Positions 28,288 through 37,846 of a DNA stretch of 55,874 bases are shown here, piece after piece (position 1 is the stretch's first letter; the number at the start of each line of letters is the position of its first letter). Below the pieces are notes generated by a model. That model ran no database searches, was not told where the DNA came from, and saw only the letters and a program-made list of their open reading frames with translations. Made by a program: the position numbers and the translations under genes. This DNA is from Proteobacteria bacterium DTSAM18 (GTDB lineage: Bacteria > Myxococcota_A > UBA796 > GCA-2862545), in contig JARACJ010000017.1 of the NCBI GenBank assembly GCA_028767165.1, positions 1 to 55,874 on the forward strand, written 5' to 3'.

Positions 28288-28941
28288 TCAGCGCTCGTAC
28301 TGCACTTCGCGCATGAGCCACAGCTTGCCCTCTGCCTCGAAGCGGAAGGCGGTCCAGCCCACGCCACCGGCGCTCCAGAACTCGAAGTTGTGGCCGGTGC
28401 CGGCGCCGCCGTCGTCGACGGTGAACCACACGCACTCGGGATCGTTCTCACCGGTCCAGCCCGGGTAGTTGTGCTCGCAGTCGACCTTGTCCTCGTAGGT
28501 GGAGGTGTAGGTGGCGCCATTGGTGGTGGTCTGGAAGGAGTCGCCCTTGAGGGGACGGCGGGCGGTGAGCTTGATGGGCTCGTCGAAGACGGTGTCGCCC
28601 AGGCTGTGCAGGAAGATGCCGTCACCGTAGTCGCTGGAGAACTCCATGGACCACAGGGGCTCCTTGTCGACACAGTCGATCTCGCTGCGGCAGTCCTTGA
28701 AGTGGGCGATCGTGAAGATCTCGTTGCCGCGGAGCTCGTCGGTGCGGGTGTCGTCCATCAGGACAGCGGCGTCGTAGTAGTTCGTGTCGCCGTTCTCATC
28801 GATGTAGAACCAGGTCCGCTCGCCGTCGGACGGGAAGTAGCCGGACATGTCCTCGCCGATGACGTTGGGCTGATCGGGAGGTGCCGTCGTGCAGGCTGCA
28901 AGAAGGGGGAGCAGCGCCAGAGCGGGGCCAATACGGTACAT
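28288..28941 (-). CDS. Lipoprotein of unknown function
   Basis: This 217-aa protein has a signal peptide ending in a lipobox (LALLPLLAAC-T). The mature part is acidic and aromatic-rich, with many Asp, Tyr and Trp residues (GYFPSDGERTWFYIDENGDT, HNFEFWSAGGVGWTAFRFEA). It has three or four cysteines (DCRSEIDCVDK, DCEHNYPGW) that may form disulfides. It is probably beta-rich. No family is recognised. ATG 28941 has GGAGG four bases upstream; the frame extends to 29109 without support. It is divergent from the synthetase-GNAT gene. Confidence 0.78.
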   Translation of the reverse strand: MYRIGPALALLPLLAACTTAPPDQPNVIGEDMSGYFPSDGERTWFYIDENGDTNYYDAAVLMDDTRTDELRGNEIFTIAHFKDCRSEIDCVDKEPLWSMEFSSDYGDGIFLHSLGDTVFDEPIKLTARRPLKGDSFQTTTNGATYTSTYEDKVDCEHNYPGWTGENDPECVWFTVDDGGAGTGHNFEFWSAGGVGWTAFRFEAEGKLWLMREVQYER

Positions 28942-29036
28942 TCTGCCTCCAAGGGGCCGGGACTTCGTCAACGGGCGATCTACCACCCCAGCTGCCAACC
29001 CACAAGACAATCCTGCCTGGCCCTGAGATCCCCTCC

Positions 29037-30938
29037 ATGAACCTGATCGCCTCCATGACCGCCCGCTGGGCACCTTCCGACCGCACCTGCCTGCGCACGC
29101 CAGATGCACGATGGACCTTCGGAGAGCTGCGGGACGCCATCGCCCGGGCGCGCCGCCTGCTGGTCGACCAGGGCGTACAGCCCGGCCAGGTCGTCGCCGT
29201 GCAGCCCGACCGCAACCTCGAGAGCGTCGCGCTGATGCTCGGCTGCATGGCCCACGGCGTCACGCTGATGCCCGTCAACCCGCGCTTTCCGGTCTCCGAG
29301 GTGGAGGGCCTGCTGCAGGACGCCCTTCCGGCCTGGGCGATCCTGCAGGACGAGCCCTACCTGCAGCTCGGTCGCAGCCTCGCCCGCGCCACCCCCATGG
29401 CGCTGCTCCCCGGCATGCTCTCCACGGTGCCGCCCCTGGAGCAGGAGCCGAGCGAGGCCTCGGCCCCCGCCCTGCTCTGCTACACCTCCGGCACCACGGG
29501 CGCCCCCAAGGGCGTGCCGCTGCACCACCGGCACGTCCTCGCCACCCTGCGGGCCCTGCACGAGGCCTGGGGCTGGCGGGAGGACGACGTCCTGCTCCAC
29601 GCCCTCCCGCTGTTCCACATCCACGGCCTCATCGTGGCGCTGCTCGGGGCCCTGCACGCGGGCGCCGCCGTGCTGCTCGAACCCGGGTTCGACCCCATCG
29701 ACGTGTGGGCGCGCATCGAGGAGGAGCGGGCCACCGTGCTCATGGGCGTGCCCACCTTCTACCACCGCCTGTTGCGGGTCCCCCTCCCCACCGACCTGTC
29801 CTCGCTGCGGCTGTGCACCAGCGGCTCCGCGCCCCTGCCCGCCTCGCTGCACCAGCGGTTCGAGGAGGCCACCGGCCAGCGGATCGTGGAGCGCTACGGC
29901 ATGACCGAGGTGGGGATCATCTTCTCGAACCCCATCGACGGGCCCGTGAAGCCGGGCTCCGTGGGCCTGCCGCTCCCGGGCGTCGAGGCCCGCATCTGCG
30001 ACGTGGCCACCGACGAGCCGCTGCCCCGGGGGGAGACCGGCCAGGTGCTGGTGAGGGGTCCGAGCGTGTTCGACGGCTACAGGGATCGGCCCGAGGCCAC
30101 CCGACAGGCACTGCTCGGTGGCTGGATGCACACCGGCGATCTCGGCCACCTCGACGAGGACGGCTACCTGTTCCTGCAGGGCCGCCACAAGGACCTCATC
30201 CTCGTCGGCGGCTTCAACGTCTACCCGCCCCAGGTGGAGGCCGTGCTGCGGGAACACCCGGCGGTCGAACAGGCGGCGGTGGTGGCCCTGCCCGACAGGG
30301 AGCTCGGGCAGCGTCCGGCGGCCCACGTGGTGCTGAAGGCGCCGGCCACCGAGGACGAGCTCCTCGCCCACTGCCGCGGCCACCTCGCCGCCTACAAGGT
30401 GCCCCGGGTCGTCATGATCGACGACGACCTGCCCCGGAACGCGATGGGCAAGGTCCAGAAGCACGTCCTTCGGGCCCGGTGGAGAGCGCCGGTGGTGCGG
30501 CTAGCGCGGCCCGGTGATCTCGATCGCCTGGTGGTGGGGGCACGTCGGCTCGCCCTCGAGAGCGAGGACCTCACCCTCGACGAAGCCACGGTGCGCGAGG
30601 GTGTCCGCCGAGGCCTGCAGGACGATCCTCCGTGCACCTGGTACGTCGTCGAACACGGCGGCGGCTACGCCGGACAGTTCATGATCGTCGAGGAGTGGTC
30701 CGACTGGCGCGCGAAGTCCGTGTGGTGGCTGCAGAGCCTGTGGCTCAAGCCCAGCCTGCGGGGTCTCGGCCTGTACCGAAGCATCCACCAGCAGTTGCTC
30801 ACCCTCGCCCGCCACGCCGGTGCGGCAGGATTGCGGCTGTATGTCGACCGCACCAACACCCACGCGGCGGAGGTCTACGAGCACATGGGCATGAGCGATG
30901 CCCACTACAGGCTGTTCGAGCAGATGTTCGAGGGTTAG
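29037..30938 (+). CDS. AMP-dependent acyl-CoA synthetase fused to a GNAT acetyltransferase
   Basis: This 633-aa fusion has two parts. Residues 1-480 or so are an ANL-family adenylate-forming enzyme: P-loop YTSGTTGAPKGVPL, VERYGMTEVG, HTGDLGHLDEDGYLF, and the C-terminal catalytic Lys in NAMGKVQKHVL. Residues about 487-633 are a GNAT domain (VVRLARPGDLDRLV, then VWWLQSLWLKPSLRGLGLYR, and LRLYVDRTNTHAAEVYEHMG). The ANL part activates a carboxylic acid with ATP, usually for CoA; the substrate is unknown. GNAT proteins are known to acetylate the catalytic Lys of acyl-CoA synthetases, so self-regulation is possible, or the GNAT part may use the product. ATG 29037 is chosen because family similarity starts there. 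Confidence 0.87.
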   Translation: MNLIASMTARWAPSDRTCLRTPDARWTFGELRDAIARARRLLVDQGVQPGQVVAVQPDRNLESVALMLGCMAHGVTLMPVNPRFPVSEVEGLLQDALPAWAILQDEPYLQLGRSLARATPMALLPGMLSTVPPLEQEPSEASAPALLCYTSGTTGAPKGVPLHHRHVLATLRALHEAWGWREDDVLLHALPLFHIHGLIVALLGALHAGAAVLLEPGFDPIDVWARIEEERATVLMGVPTFYHRLLRVPLPTDLSSLRLCTSGSAPLPASLHQRFEEATGQRIVERYGMTEVGIIFSNPIDGPVKPGSVGLPLPGVEARICDVATDEPLPRGETGQVLVRGPSVFDGYRDRPEATRQALLGGWMHTGDLGHLDEDGYLFLQGRHKDLILVGGFNVYPPQVEAVLREHPAVEQAAVVALPDRELGQRPAAHVVLKAPATEDELLAHCRGHLAAYKVPRVVMIDDDLPRNAMGKVQKHVLRARWRAPVVRLARPGDLDRLVVGARRLALESEDLTLDEATVREGVRRGLQDDPPCTWYVVEHGGGYAGQFMIVEEWSDWRAKSVWWLQSLWLKPSLRGLGLYRSIHQQLLTLARHAGAAGLRLYVDRTNTHAAEVYEHMGMSDAHYRLFEQMFEG

Positions 30939-30947
30939 ACCGCCGCC

Positions 30948-32114
30948 ATGACCGCTCGTATCCTCACCTCCGACGACCTCACCGAGTGGCGCGAGGCGCT
31001 GTCTGCAGCGTCCTACGTGGCCATCGACACCGAATTCCACGCAGAGCGTGCCTACCTGCCCCGCCTGTACCTGGTCCAGGTGCACATTCCCGGCAGCGGC
31101 ACCTGGGTGCTCGACCCCCTGCAGCGCAAGTCCTTCGCGGAGGCCGCGCCTGCCCTCAAGGGCGTGCCCGTGTGGCTGCTCCACGCCGGCTTCCAGGATC
31201 TGCGCATCCTTCAGGGCCCGGTGGGCGGACTTCCCGAGCACATCTGGGACACCCAGGTGGCCGCCGGCATGCTCCGCCCGGACTACCCCGCGAGCCTGAA
31301 GACCCTGGTCGACGACATGCTGGGCATCGAGCTCGACAAGTCCAACACCCTGAGCGACTGGAGCCGCAGGCCGCTCAAGCCGTCGCAGCTCACCTACGCG
31401 GCCGAGGACGTCGTGCACCTGCCGGCCCTGTGGAACCGCCTGCGCGAGGCCCTGGAGCGCCTCGGTCGCTACGAACAGGCCCTGCAGGCCAGCGCCGAGC
31501 TGGCCCGTCGTGCCGTGGATCCGGACGCCCTGCCGCCCCACCTGCGCTACCGGCACATGCTCAACCGCATGACCCCCGTCGAGGCCCAGGCAGCCATCGA
31601 GCTGGCCACCTGGCGCGAGTCCATGGCCCAGGAGCGCAACCAGCCCGTCCGCTCCATCATGGGCGATGCCGTGCTCCGGCAGATCGCGAGGCTCCTCCCC
31701 CGCGACAAGGCCACCCTCGCCAGCAACCGCCGCATGCCCAAGGGCCTGGTGAACCGGCACTCCGACGAGGTGATCGCGGCCGTGGGTCGGGCCCTCGCCC
31801 TCGAAGAAGCCGATCTTCCGCCGGTGCACCAGCGTGGAGACACCCAGGACCTCGCCCTGGCGGGTCTGCAGCTGGCGGCCCAGCTCATCGGTCAGCAGAT
31901 CGGCGCCTCGGCCCGGCTGCTGCTTCCCGTGGAGCTGGCCGAGGAGCTCGTCATGTCGCCGCCCGACAGCCTGCAGGCACTCGAGCAGGTGCTCGGCCCG
32001 TGGCGCGCATCGCTGCTCGCAGCCTCCTTGTGGGAGGTCCTGCAGGGCCGACGAGCGATGTTCCTGTACCCATCGGTCACCGATGCCACGCTGGCTGCAG
32101 ACCTTCGTGCCTGA
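30948..32114 (+). CDS. rnd: Ribonuclease D
   Basis: This is a 388-aa 3'-5' exoribonuclease that trims tRNA and other stable RNA. The DEDDy site is visible: Asp27/Glu29 in AIDTEFHAER, Asp in HAGFQDLRIL and Tyr/Asp in YAAEDVVHLP. Two HRDC-type helical regions follow (WRESMAQERNQPVRSIMGDA is characteristic). It starts 9 bp after the synthetase fusion gene. The Tad cluster begins 50 bp downstream. Confidence 0.92.
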   Translation: MTARILTSDDLTEWREALSAASYVAIDTEFHAERAYLPRLYLVQVHIPGSGTWVLDPLQRKSFAEAAPALKGVPVWLLHAGFQDLRILQGPVGGLPEHIWDTQVAAGMLRPDYPASLKTLVDDMLGIELDKSNTLSDWSRRPLKPSQLTYAAEDVVHLPALWNRLREALERLGRYEQALQASAELARRAVDPDALPPHLRYRHMLNRMTPVEAQAAIELATWRESMAQERNQPVRSIMGDAVLRQIARLLPRDKATLASNRRMPKGLVNRHSDEVIAAVGRALALEEADLPPVHQRGDTQDLALAGLQLAAQLIGQQIGASARLLLPVELAEELVMSPPDSLQALEQVLGPWRASLLAASLWEVLQGRRAMFLYPSVTDATLAADLRA

Positions 32115-32128
32115 CGACGCCATTGGTG

Positions 32129-32134
32129 TAGGAT
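32129..32134 (+). promoter_or_regulatory. Possible -10 box ahead of the Tad operon
   Basis: TAGGAT fits the TAnnnT pattern and lies 30 bp before the cpaB start, between rnd and cpaB. No clear -35 partner is seen at 16-18 bp. Weak evidence; cpaB could also be read from rnd. Confidence 0.25.
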
Positions 32135-32164
32135 GGGCTGCCTGAACGGGAGTCCTGCACGAAC

Positions 32165-32884
32165 ATGAGCACCATGCGCCGCTATCGGGGGATGTGGATC
32201 CTCCTACTGTCCGTCGCCGCAGGCATGGCCCTCACGGCCTTCCTGTACCAACGGCTCGTGGAGGGTCTGCGGGAGGCCGGACAGGCACAGGCCGGCCACG
32301 ATCAGCAGTCGGTGATCCTCGCCCTGCAGGACATCCCCCCGGGCACGACCCTCACGGACGACCACATCAAGAGGGTGTGGCAGCCCGCCCGGTTCGTCCC
32401 GGAGGACGCCCTGCGCAAGAAGGAGGAGGCCCAGGGCCGCGTCGCCCGGGCACACATCTTCCCCGGAGACCCCATCCGTGAGGCGCGCCTGGCGCCCGAC
32501 GGCTCCGGCAAGGGGCTCGAGGCCATCGTGCCCCCGGGCATGCGGGCCATCCAGATCGACATGCCACCGGAGCGAGCCGTCTCCGGCCTCATCGCCCCCG
32601 GTCACATGGTCGACCTCATCGCCTCCTGCCGCGACAAGGGCCGGCCCCATGTGGTCCCGCTCCTGCAGGACGTCCGCGTCCTGGCGGTCAAGGGCCGGTA
32701 CAACGACGAGAAGCGCAAGAAGAACAGCCGTCGGCACAAACCCACCTTGACCCTGGCGGTCACACCGCAAGATGCTCTGTCCGTCCGCACATCCTCCAGC
32801 CAGTGCACGCTCTCGGTCGCGCTGCGGAGCGAGGCAGAACCTGCCGCCCACACCTCCCTCGGAGACGATTCCCTTGCGCCTTGA
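32165..32884 (+). CDS. cpaB: Tad/Flp pilus assembly protein CpaB (RcpC-like)
   Basis: This 239-aa protein has one N-terminal membrane anchor (MWILLLSVAAGMALTAFLYQ). A SAF-like domain follows (ALQDIPPGTTLTDDHIKRVW, GRVARAHIFPGDPIREARLA), then the RcpC/CpaB C-terminal part. CpaB is a periplasmic component that helps assemble the Tad secretin. It is the first gene of the forward Tad operon. Its last 11 bp overlap the start proposed for cpaC. Confidence 0.9.
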   Translation: MSTMRRYRGMWILLLSVAAGMALTAFLYQRLVEGLREAGQAQAGHDQQSVILALQDIPPGTTLTDDHIKRVWQPARFVPEDALRKKEEAQGRVARAHIFPGDPIREARLAPDGSGKGLEAIVPPGMRAIQIDMPPERAVSGLIAPGHMVDLIASCRDKGRPHVVPLLQDVRVLAVKGRYNDEKRKKNSRRHKPTLTLAVTPQDALSVRTSSSQCTLSVALRSEAEPAAHTSLGDDSLAP

Positions 32885-34283
32885 AGTCCCCTCCCTTCGT
32901 CCCGGCCGCCTGCGGGGCATGCCAGCCGCTGCGATCTGTGCCCTGACGTTCGCCACCAGCGCAGGCACGATGCTTCCCGCCGCCGCCGACGCCCAGGAGG
33001 TGCTCGTCGTCGAGCCGGACCAGGACGAGGTCGTCGAGCTCACCGTCGGTGAGGCCTTCATCCTCGACCTGCCCCTCGGCGCACGGGTGTCTCAAGCCCA
33101 CGACGAGCTCCTCGAGCTCGACCCTCTCCGTGGCACCCGCTTCCGGGTGCTCGCCCGCCGCGCAGGCCAGAGCTGGCTGCTCGTCTCCACGCCCGACAAG
33201 CCTCCCCAGCGCATCACCGTGCGGGTCCGGCCCGCCCTCGATGGCGTGGGGGCCGAGGTCGCCACCCTGGCGCCCGGCCAGCCCGTCGAGGTGTCCCACG
33301 CGGGCGCCCACCTCATGCTGTCCGGCGCCGTCTCCGACCTCAACACCTACGAGCGGGTCCGCGCGGCCGTCGCCGAGGCGGATCCCGGGTTCGTCGACAT
33401 GCTGTCCGTCAGCGAGCCGGCCCAGGTGGAGCTCGAGGTGCTGTTCGCCGAGGTCCGTCGTGAACGGTCGAGCGCCCTCGGCCTGAACCTCGCCATCGCA
33501 TCCAACAGCACGCCCGCGAGCCACGGCGGCATGATCGCGGGGCAGGCCACCAACATCAACAGCTCGTTCACGCCGATCCTGTCCGGCCCGGTCGAGGGCT
33601 ACAGCCTGTACGGCATCATCAACAGCACCGTGAACGTGCTCGCGATGCTGAACGTGCTGTCTTCCCACGGTGTCGCCAAGATCAAGGCCCAGCCCCGCCT
33701 CGTGAGCCTTTCAGGGCAGTCCGCCGACTTCCACGCGGGCGGTGAGACCCCGATCCCCGTGCCCAACCGGGATGGCACGCCGTCGATCCAGTACAAGCCC
33801 TACGGCGTGCAGCTGAACGTCACCCCGAACGTGCTCGTCGACGGCAGCATCGACCTCGACGTCGGCATCGAGCTGTCGGCCCTCGACTTCGCCGCCAGCG
33901 TGCAGCTCCTCGGCACCACCGTGCCGGGCCTCACCAGTCGCTCCGTGCACACCAGGGTGCGCATGGAGTCCGGCATGACCTTCGCCATCGCCGGGCTCAT
34001 CCAGTCCAACGAACAGGGGCAGGAGTCCCGGCTTCCCGGTCTCGGCGCCGTCCCGGTGTTGGGTGCCCTGTTCCGGCAGGTGAGCAAGTCGAGCGAAGAC
34101 ACCGAGCTGCTCGTGTACGTCACCCCTCGCCTCGTCACCCCGATGGCGCCCGGCGAGGTTCCCCCGCCGCCCACCGATCTGCACGGGCCTCCGCCCTCCG
34201 ACTGGCAGATGTTCTTCCTGGGCGCCGTCGAAGGCCCGAAGCTCGTTCCCTCGCCCGAGGGTGATGTCGGCCTGGAGCGCTGA
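32874..34283 (+). CDS. cpaC: Tad secretin CpaC (RcpA)
   Basis: This 469-aa protein forms the outer-membrane pore of the Tad system. It has an Ala-rich signal peptide, an N-terminal domain typical of pilus secretins and BON-like region (LSGAVSDLNTYERVRAAVAE), then the secretin core (QVELEVLFAEVRRERSSALG, RTRVRMESGMTFAIAGL in general form, PGLGAVPVLGALFRQ). The C-terminal tail is proline-rich. I propose TTG 32874 with GGAG at 32861-32864; ATG 32919 is a shorter alternative. Confidence 0.9.
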   Translation: MRLEVPSLRPGRLRGMPAAAICALTFATSAGTMLPAAADAQEVLVVEPDQDEVVELTVGEAFILDLPLGARVSQAHDELLELDPLRGTRFRVLARRAGQSWLLVSTPDKPPQRITVRVRPALDGVGAEVATLAPGQPVEVSHAGAHLMLSGAVSDLNTYERVRAAVAEADPGFVDMLSVSEPAQVELEVLFAEVRRERSSALGLNLAIASNSTPASHGGMIAGQATNINSSFTPILSGPVEGYSLYGIINSTVNVLAMLNVLSSHGVAKIKAQPRLVSLSGQSADFHAGGETPIPVPNRDGTPSIQYKPYGVQLNVTPNVLVDGSIDLDVGIELSALDFAASVQLLGTTVPGLTSRSVHTRVRMESGMTFAIAGLIQSNEQGQESRLPGLGAVPVLGALFRQVSKSSEDTELLVYVTPRLVTPMAPGEVPPPPTDLHGPPPSDWQMFFLGAVEGPKLVPSPEGDVGLER

Positions 34284-34284
34284 G

Positions 34285-35463
34285 ATGTCCACCTTGTCCT
34301 CCCGCGTGGCCACGATCGCCCTCGTGCACCTCGACGCGGCCAACGTCACCACCATCCGCGACACCCTCGGCGACGCCGCGATCCTGCCCGAGCGCCCCAG
34401 CGGTCTCGAGGATGGCCTCGAGCTCGTGCTCCGCACCCTGCCCGATGCCATCATCGTCGGGGCCGACACCCGCGTGGAGATGGTGATCTCGTTCGCCGAA
34501 GCGGTCCTCGCCGACCGTCCGGACGCACAGCTCATCGCCGTGTCCCGGTCCGCCCAGCCACAGACCATCCTGTCGGTCCTGCGGGCCGGTTTCTCGGAGT
34601 TCCTGGTGCTTCCGCAGGACGCCGAACGGCTGTTCACGGCCGCCACGGCCCACGTCGAGGACGACACCGACGGCGAGGCCGGGCTGCTCGTCTCGGTCCT
34701 CGGCGCCAAGGGAGGCGTCGGCACCACCCTGCTCGCCACCCACCTGGCCATGGAGCTGTCCGCGCTGCATCGGGTCCTGTGCATCGACGCCGACGCCTCC
34801 GGGGGCGACGTCGCCGCCTCGCTCAACCTGCAGCCGGACGACACGCTCCACGACCTGCTCGCCCGGGGCAACAAGATCGACGAACGCTCCCTGATGGGCA
34901 CCACGGCCCACCACCACTCCAAGGTCCACGTGCTCGCCCAGCCCGAGGAGCTGGAGGTCCTGCCGGAGTCCGCCACCGCGATGCACTACGTGCTGAAGGC
35001 GGCCGTGCGGAGCTACCAGTACGTGTTCGTCGACTGCGGCGCCGCCATCGGTCCGGAGATCCGCACCACCCTCGAGCTGTCGGATCGCATCCTGCTCGTG
35101 GCCACCCCCGACGTCATCGGCATCCGGGGCGCCTACCGGCGGCTCCGTCGCCTGCGCTCGTTCGGCATCGAGGACGACCGCATCCTGCTGGTGCTGAACA
35201 AGGTGGGGGCCGACCGCAGCCTGACCCTGCCCATCATCGAGGACAACCTGCTCAAGCAGGTCTCCGCCGAGCTCCCCAGGGACACCCCGCTGGCCCTGAG
35301 GGCCATGAACGAAGGCCGCTCCCTGTCGGACTTCAAGCGTTCCGCGGCCCTCACCCAGGCCATCGCCCGGCTCGCCGGCAGCCTTCACCACGCCCAACCG
35401 GCCGAGCCGGCCCCCCAGCAGCGTCCCCAGGGCCTGCTCGGTCGCCTGCTCGGCCGTCGCTGA
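34285..35463 (+). CDS. cpaE: Tad pilus ATPase-like localisation protein TadZ/CpaE
   Basis: This 392-aa protein has an N-terminal atypical receiver-like domain without obvious phospho-acceptor pattern, then a ParA/MinD-like domain. Its P-loop reads LGAKGGVGTTLLATHLA: the Lys before the Thr pair of normal MinD (GKT) is missing, as is common in CpaE/TadZ. TadZ places the Tad machine at the pole. GGAG lies upstream of ATG 34285. The tail QQRPQGLLGRLLGRR is basic and may contact membrane or DNA. Confidence 0.9.
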   Translation: MSTLSSRVATIALVHLDAANVTTIRDTLGDAAILPERPSGLEDGLELVLRTLPDAIIVGADTRVEMVISFAEAVLADRPDAQLIAVSRSAQPQTILSVLRAGFSEFLVLPQDAERLFTAATAHVEDDTDGEAGLLVSVLGAKGGVGTTLLATHLAMELSALHRVLCIDADASGGDVAASLNLQPDDTLHDLLARGNKIDERSLMGTTAHHHSKVHVLAQPEELEVLPESATAMHYVLKAAVRSYQYVFVDCGAAIGPEIRTTLELSDRILLVATPDVIGIRGAYRRLRRLRSFGIEDDRILLVLNKVGADRSLTLPIIEDNLLKQVSAELPRDTPLALRAMNEGRSLSDFKRSAALTQAIARLAGSLHHAQPAEPAPQQRPQGLLGRLLGRR

Positions 35464-35471
35464 GGTAGCCG

Positions 35472-36869
35472 ATGGCCAGTCGTCCCACGTCCGACCCGAC
35501 GCGCACCTTCCGGGGCAGCATCGATGCCACCCGTGCCTCGCTGTCCGGTCGGGGCAGCGGCCGCCCGCATCCGCTGCTCTCCATGGAGCGCCCCTCCCAC
35601 CCCGACTACGAGGTCCACAAGCGCACGCTGCACCAGGAGCTGCTCGACTCCCTCGACTTCGAGGAGGTGGGCAACGTCCCCAAGGAGAAGCTCCGGGTCC
35701 GGCTGCAGAACGACCTCACCGAGCGTCTCGAGCGCCGCACCCTGCCCCTGAACCGCCTCGAGCGGGATCGGATGGTGCAGGAGATCCTCGACAACGTCCT
35801 CGGCCTCGGCCCCCTCGAGCCGCTGCTGGCGGATCCCGCCGTGTCCGACATCCTGGTCAACGGCCCCCACCAGGTCTACGTCGACCGGGGCGGCAAGCTC
35901 ACCCTCACGAACACGCGCTTCGACGACAACCGCCACCTGATGCAGATCATCGACCGCATCGTCGTGGCCGTGGGCCGCCGGGTCGACGAGCAGCACCCGA
36001 TGGTCGACGCCCGCATGGCCGACGGCAGCCGCATCAACGCCATCATCCCGCCGCTGGCCCTGGACGGCCCGGTGCTGTCGATCCGTCGCTTCTCCAAGAA
36101 GCCCCTGACCGCCGCCGATCTCACCGACAGGGGCAGCGTGCCCCACCCCCTCATGCTCGTGCTCAAGGGCACCGTGCAGGTGGGACTCAACACGCTGATC
36201 AGCGGCGGCACCGGCTCCGGCAAGACCACCCTGCTCAACGTGCTGTCCGGCTTCATCCCCGAGGACGAGCGCATCATCACCATCGAGGACTCCGCGGAGC
36301 TCCGGCTGCAGCAGCCCCACGTGGTACGCCTGGAGACCCGCCCTCCCAACCTCGAGGGCCGTGGCGAGGTCACCCAGCGGGATCTCGTCCGGAACAGCCT
36401 CCGCATGCGCCCCGACCGCATCATCCTCGGTGAGGTCCGTGGCACCGAGTCCATCGACATGCTCACGGCCATGAACACCGGCCACGAGGGCTCGCTGGCC
36501 ACCATCCACGCCAACAACACCCGCGATGCCCTGGCTCGCCTCGAGACCATGGTGGGCATGGGCATGCCCAACATGCGCACCCAGGCCATCCGCGAGACCG
36601 TCGTCCGGGCCATCGACCTGCTGATCCAGCAGACCCGCTTCCCGGATGGATCCCGCCGCATCACCTCCATCACCGAGGTGGTCGGTCTCGAAGGCGAGAC
36701 CCTGCTCACCCAGGACATCTTCGTGTTCGAGCAGACCGGCGTCGACGAGCGGGGCAAGGTCCGGGGCGTGTTCCGGGCCACCGGCGTTCGCCCCCACTTC
36801 GCCGACCGCCTGGCCACCCACGGCATCCACCTGTCGGACCGTCTGTTCTCCTTCCGGATGGAGGTCTGA
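35472..36869 (+). CDS. cpaF: Tad secretion ATPase CpaF/TadA
   Basis: This 465-aa hexameric type II/IV secretion ATPase powers pilus assembly. Walker A is GGTGSGKT at residues 245-252. The Asp box lies in TIEDSAELRLQQPHVVRLE, Walker B in RPDRIILGEVRG, and the His box in GHEGSLATIHANN. The N-terminal domain has the usual VNGPHQVYVDRGGKL segment. Its stop overlaps tadB (TGATG). Confidence 0.97.
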   Translation: MASRPTSDPTRTFRGSIDATRASLSGRGSGRPHPLLSMERPSHPDYEVHKRTLHQELLDSLDFEEVGNVPKEKLRVRLQNDLTERLERRTLPLNRLERDRMVQEILDNVLGLGPLEPLLADPAVSDILVNGPHQVYVDRGGKLTLTNTRFDDNRHLMQIIDRIVVAVGRRVDEQHPMVDARMADGSRINAIIPPLALDGPVLSIRRFSKKPLTAADLTDRGSVPHPLMLVLKGTVQVGLNTLISGGTGSGKTTLLNVLSGFIPEDERIITIEDSAELRLQQPHVVRLETRPPNLEGRGEVTQRDLVRNSLRMRPDRIILGEVRGTESIDMLTAMNTGHEGSLATIHANNTRDALARLETMVGMGMPNMRTQAIRETVVRAIDLLIQQTRFPDGSRRITSITEVVGLEGETLLTQDIFVFEQTGVDERGKVRGVFRATGVRPHFADRLATHGIHLSDRLFSFRMEV

Positions 36870-37846
36870 TGGCCGCCAACGGGGAGCTGCACTTCGCCCA
36901 CACCGCGCTGCTGGCCGCCACCTTCGGCACGTGCCTGCTGCTCGGGCTGTCGCTGTGGTGGGCGTGGATGGCATGGGAGCGCCACCGGCTGCGCAACCTG
37001 CACCAGCGCCTCGGCATCCAGAACCACCCGGACGCCCTCGAAGACAGCGTGACGGCCCGCCTGCTCCGGGACAAGGCCGCCGATGCCACCGCCGACCGCC
37101 TCGGACGAGCGGGCGATGCCCTGCAGCGCCTGCTCCGGGCCGCCGGAGAGTCCCCCGAGCTCACGCCCCTCGTCACCCGCATGGCGCTCCTGGCCGCCAT
37201 CGGCTCCATCGCCGGCATGCTCCTCACCGGTGGCACCGGCGTCGTCCTCGGCCTGGCGGGGCTCGTCCCGCTGTGGACCCTGCAGCGAAAGGCGAGGAAG
37301 CGCACCGACGAGGTGCTGCAGCAGCTTCCCGACGCCCTCGACCTCATGGCCCGCGCCATGCAGGCCGGCATGGGCCTGTCGGAGACCTTCGGCCTGGTCG
37401 CCACCGAGTGCTCCGCCCCCGTGGACCACGAGTTCGCCCAGGTCCACGAGGGGCTGCGCTTCGGCAAGGACTGGAAGGACGCCCTCGGCGAGCTGATCGA
37501 GCGCAACCCCCGCATCTTCGACCTGCGCCTGATGACCACCAGCCTGCTCCTGCAGCGGGAGACCGGCGGCAACACCATCGACACCCTGCAGCGGATCGCC
37601 CAGACCATCCGCGCCCGGCAGGTGTTCCACGCCAAGGTGGCCGCGATGACCTCCGAGGCCCGTGCCAGTGGCTTCATCCTCGGGGTGATGCCCCTGCTCA
37701 TCGCAGGCCTGTTGATCCTGTTCAACCCCTCGTACCTGGCCCCCCTCGTCGAGACCCCCACGGGCCGTACCATGCTCGGTGCGTCGGCGGGCTGGTACGG
37801 CATGGGGCTCCTGTTCATGCGGTCGGTGACCGCGGTGAAGGTGTGA
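36869..37846 (+). CDS. tadB: Tad inner-membrane platform protein TadB
   Basis: This 325-aa protein has N-terminal and central membrane segments (LLAATFGTCLLLGLSLWWAW, then LLAAIGSIAGMLLTGGTGVV). Its T2SSF domain contains LPDALDLMARAMQAGMGLSE and LLLQRETGGNTIDTL. Further helices lie at the C terminus. With TadC it forms the platform on which TadA works. Starts and stops overlap neighbours by one base. Confidence 0.95.
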   Translation: MAANGELHFAHTALLAATFGTCLLLGLSLWWAWMAWERHRLRNLHQRLGIQNHPDALEDSVTARLLRDKAADATADRLGRAGDALQRLLRAAGESPELTPLVTRMALLAAIGSIAGMLLTGGTGVVLGLAGLVPLWTLQRKARKRTDEVLQQLPDALDLMARAMQAGMGLSETFGLVATECSAPVDHEFAQVHEGLRFGKDWKDALGELIERNPRIFDLRLMTTSLLLQRETGGNTIDTLQRIAQTIRARQVFHAKVAAMTSEARASGFILGVMPLLIAGLLILFNPSYLAPLVETPTGRTMLGASAGWYGMGLLFMRSVTAVKV

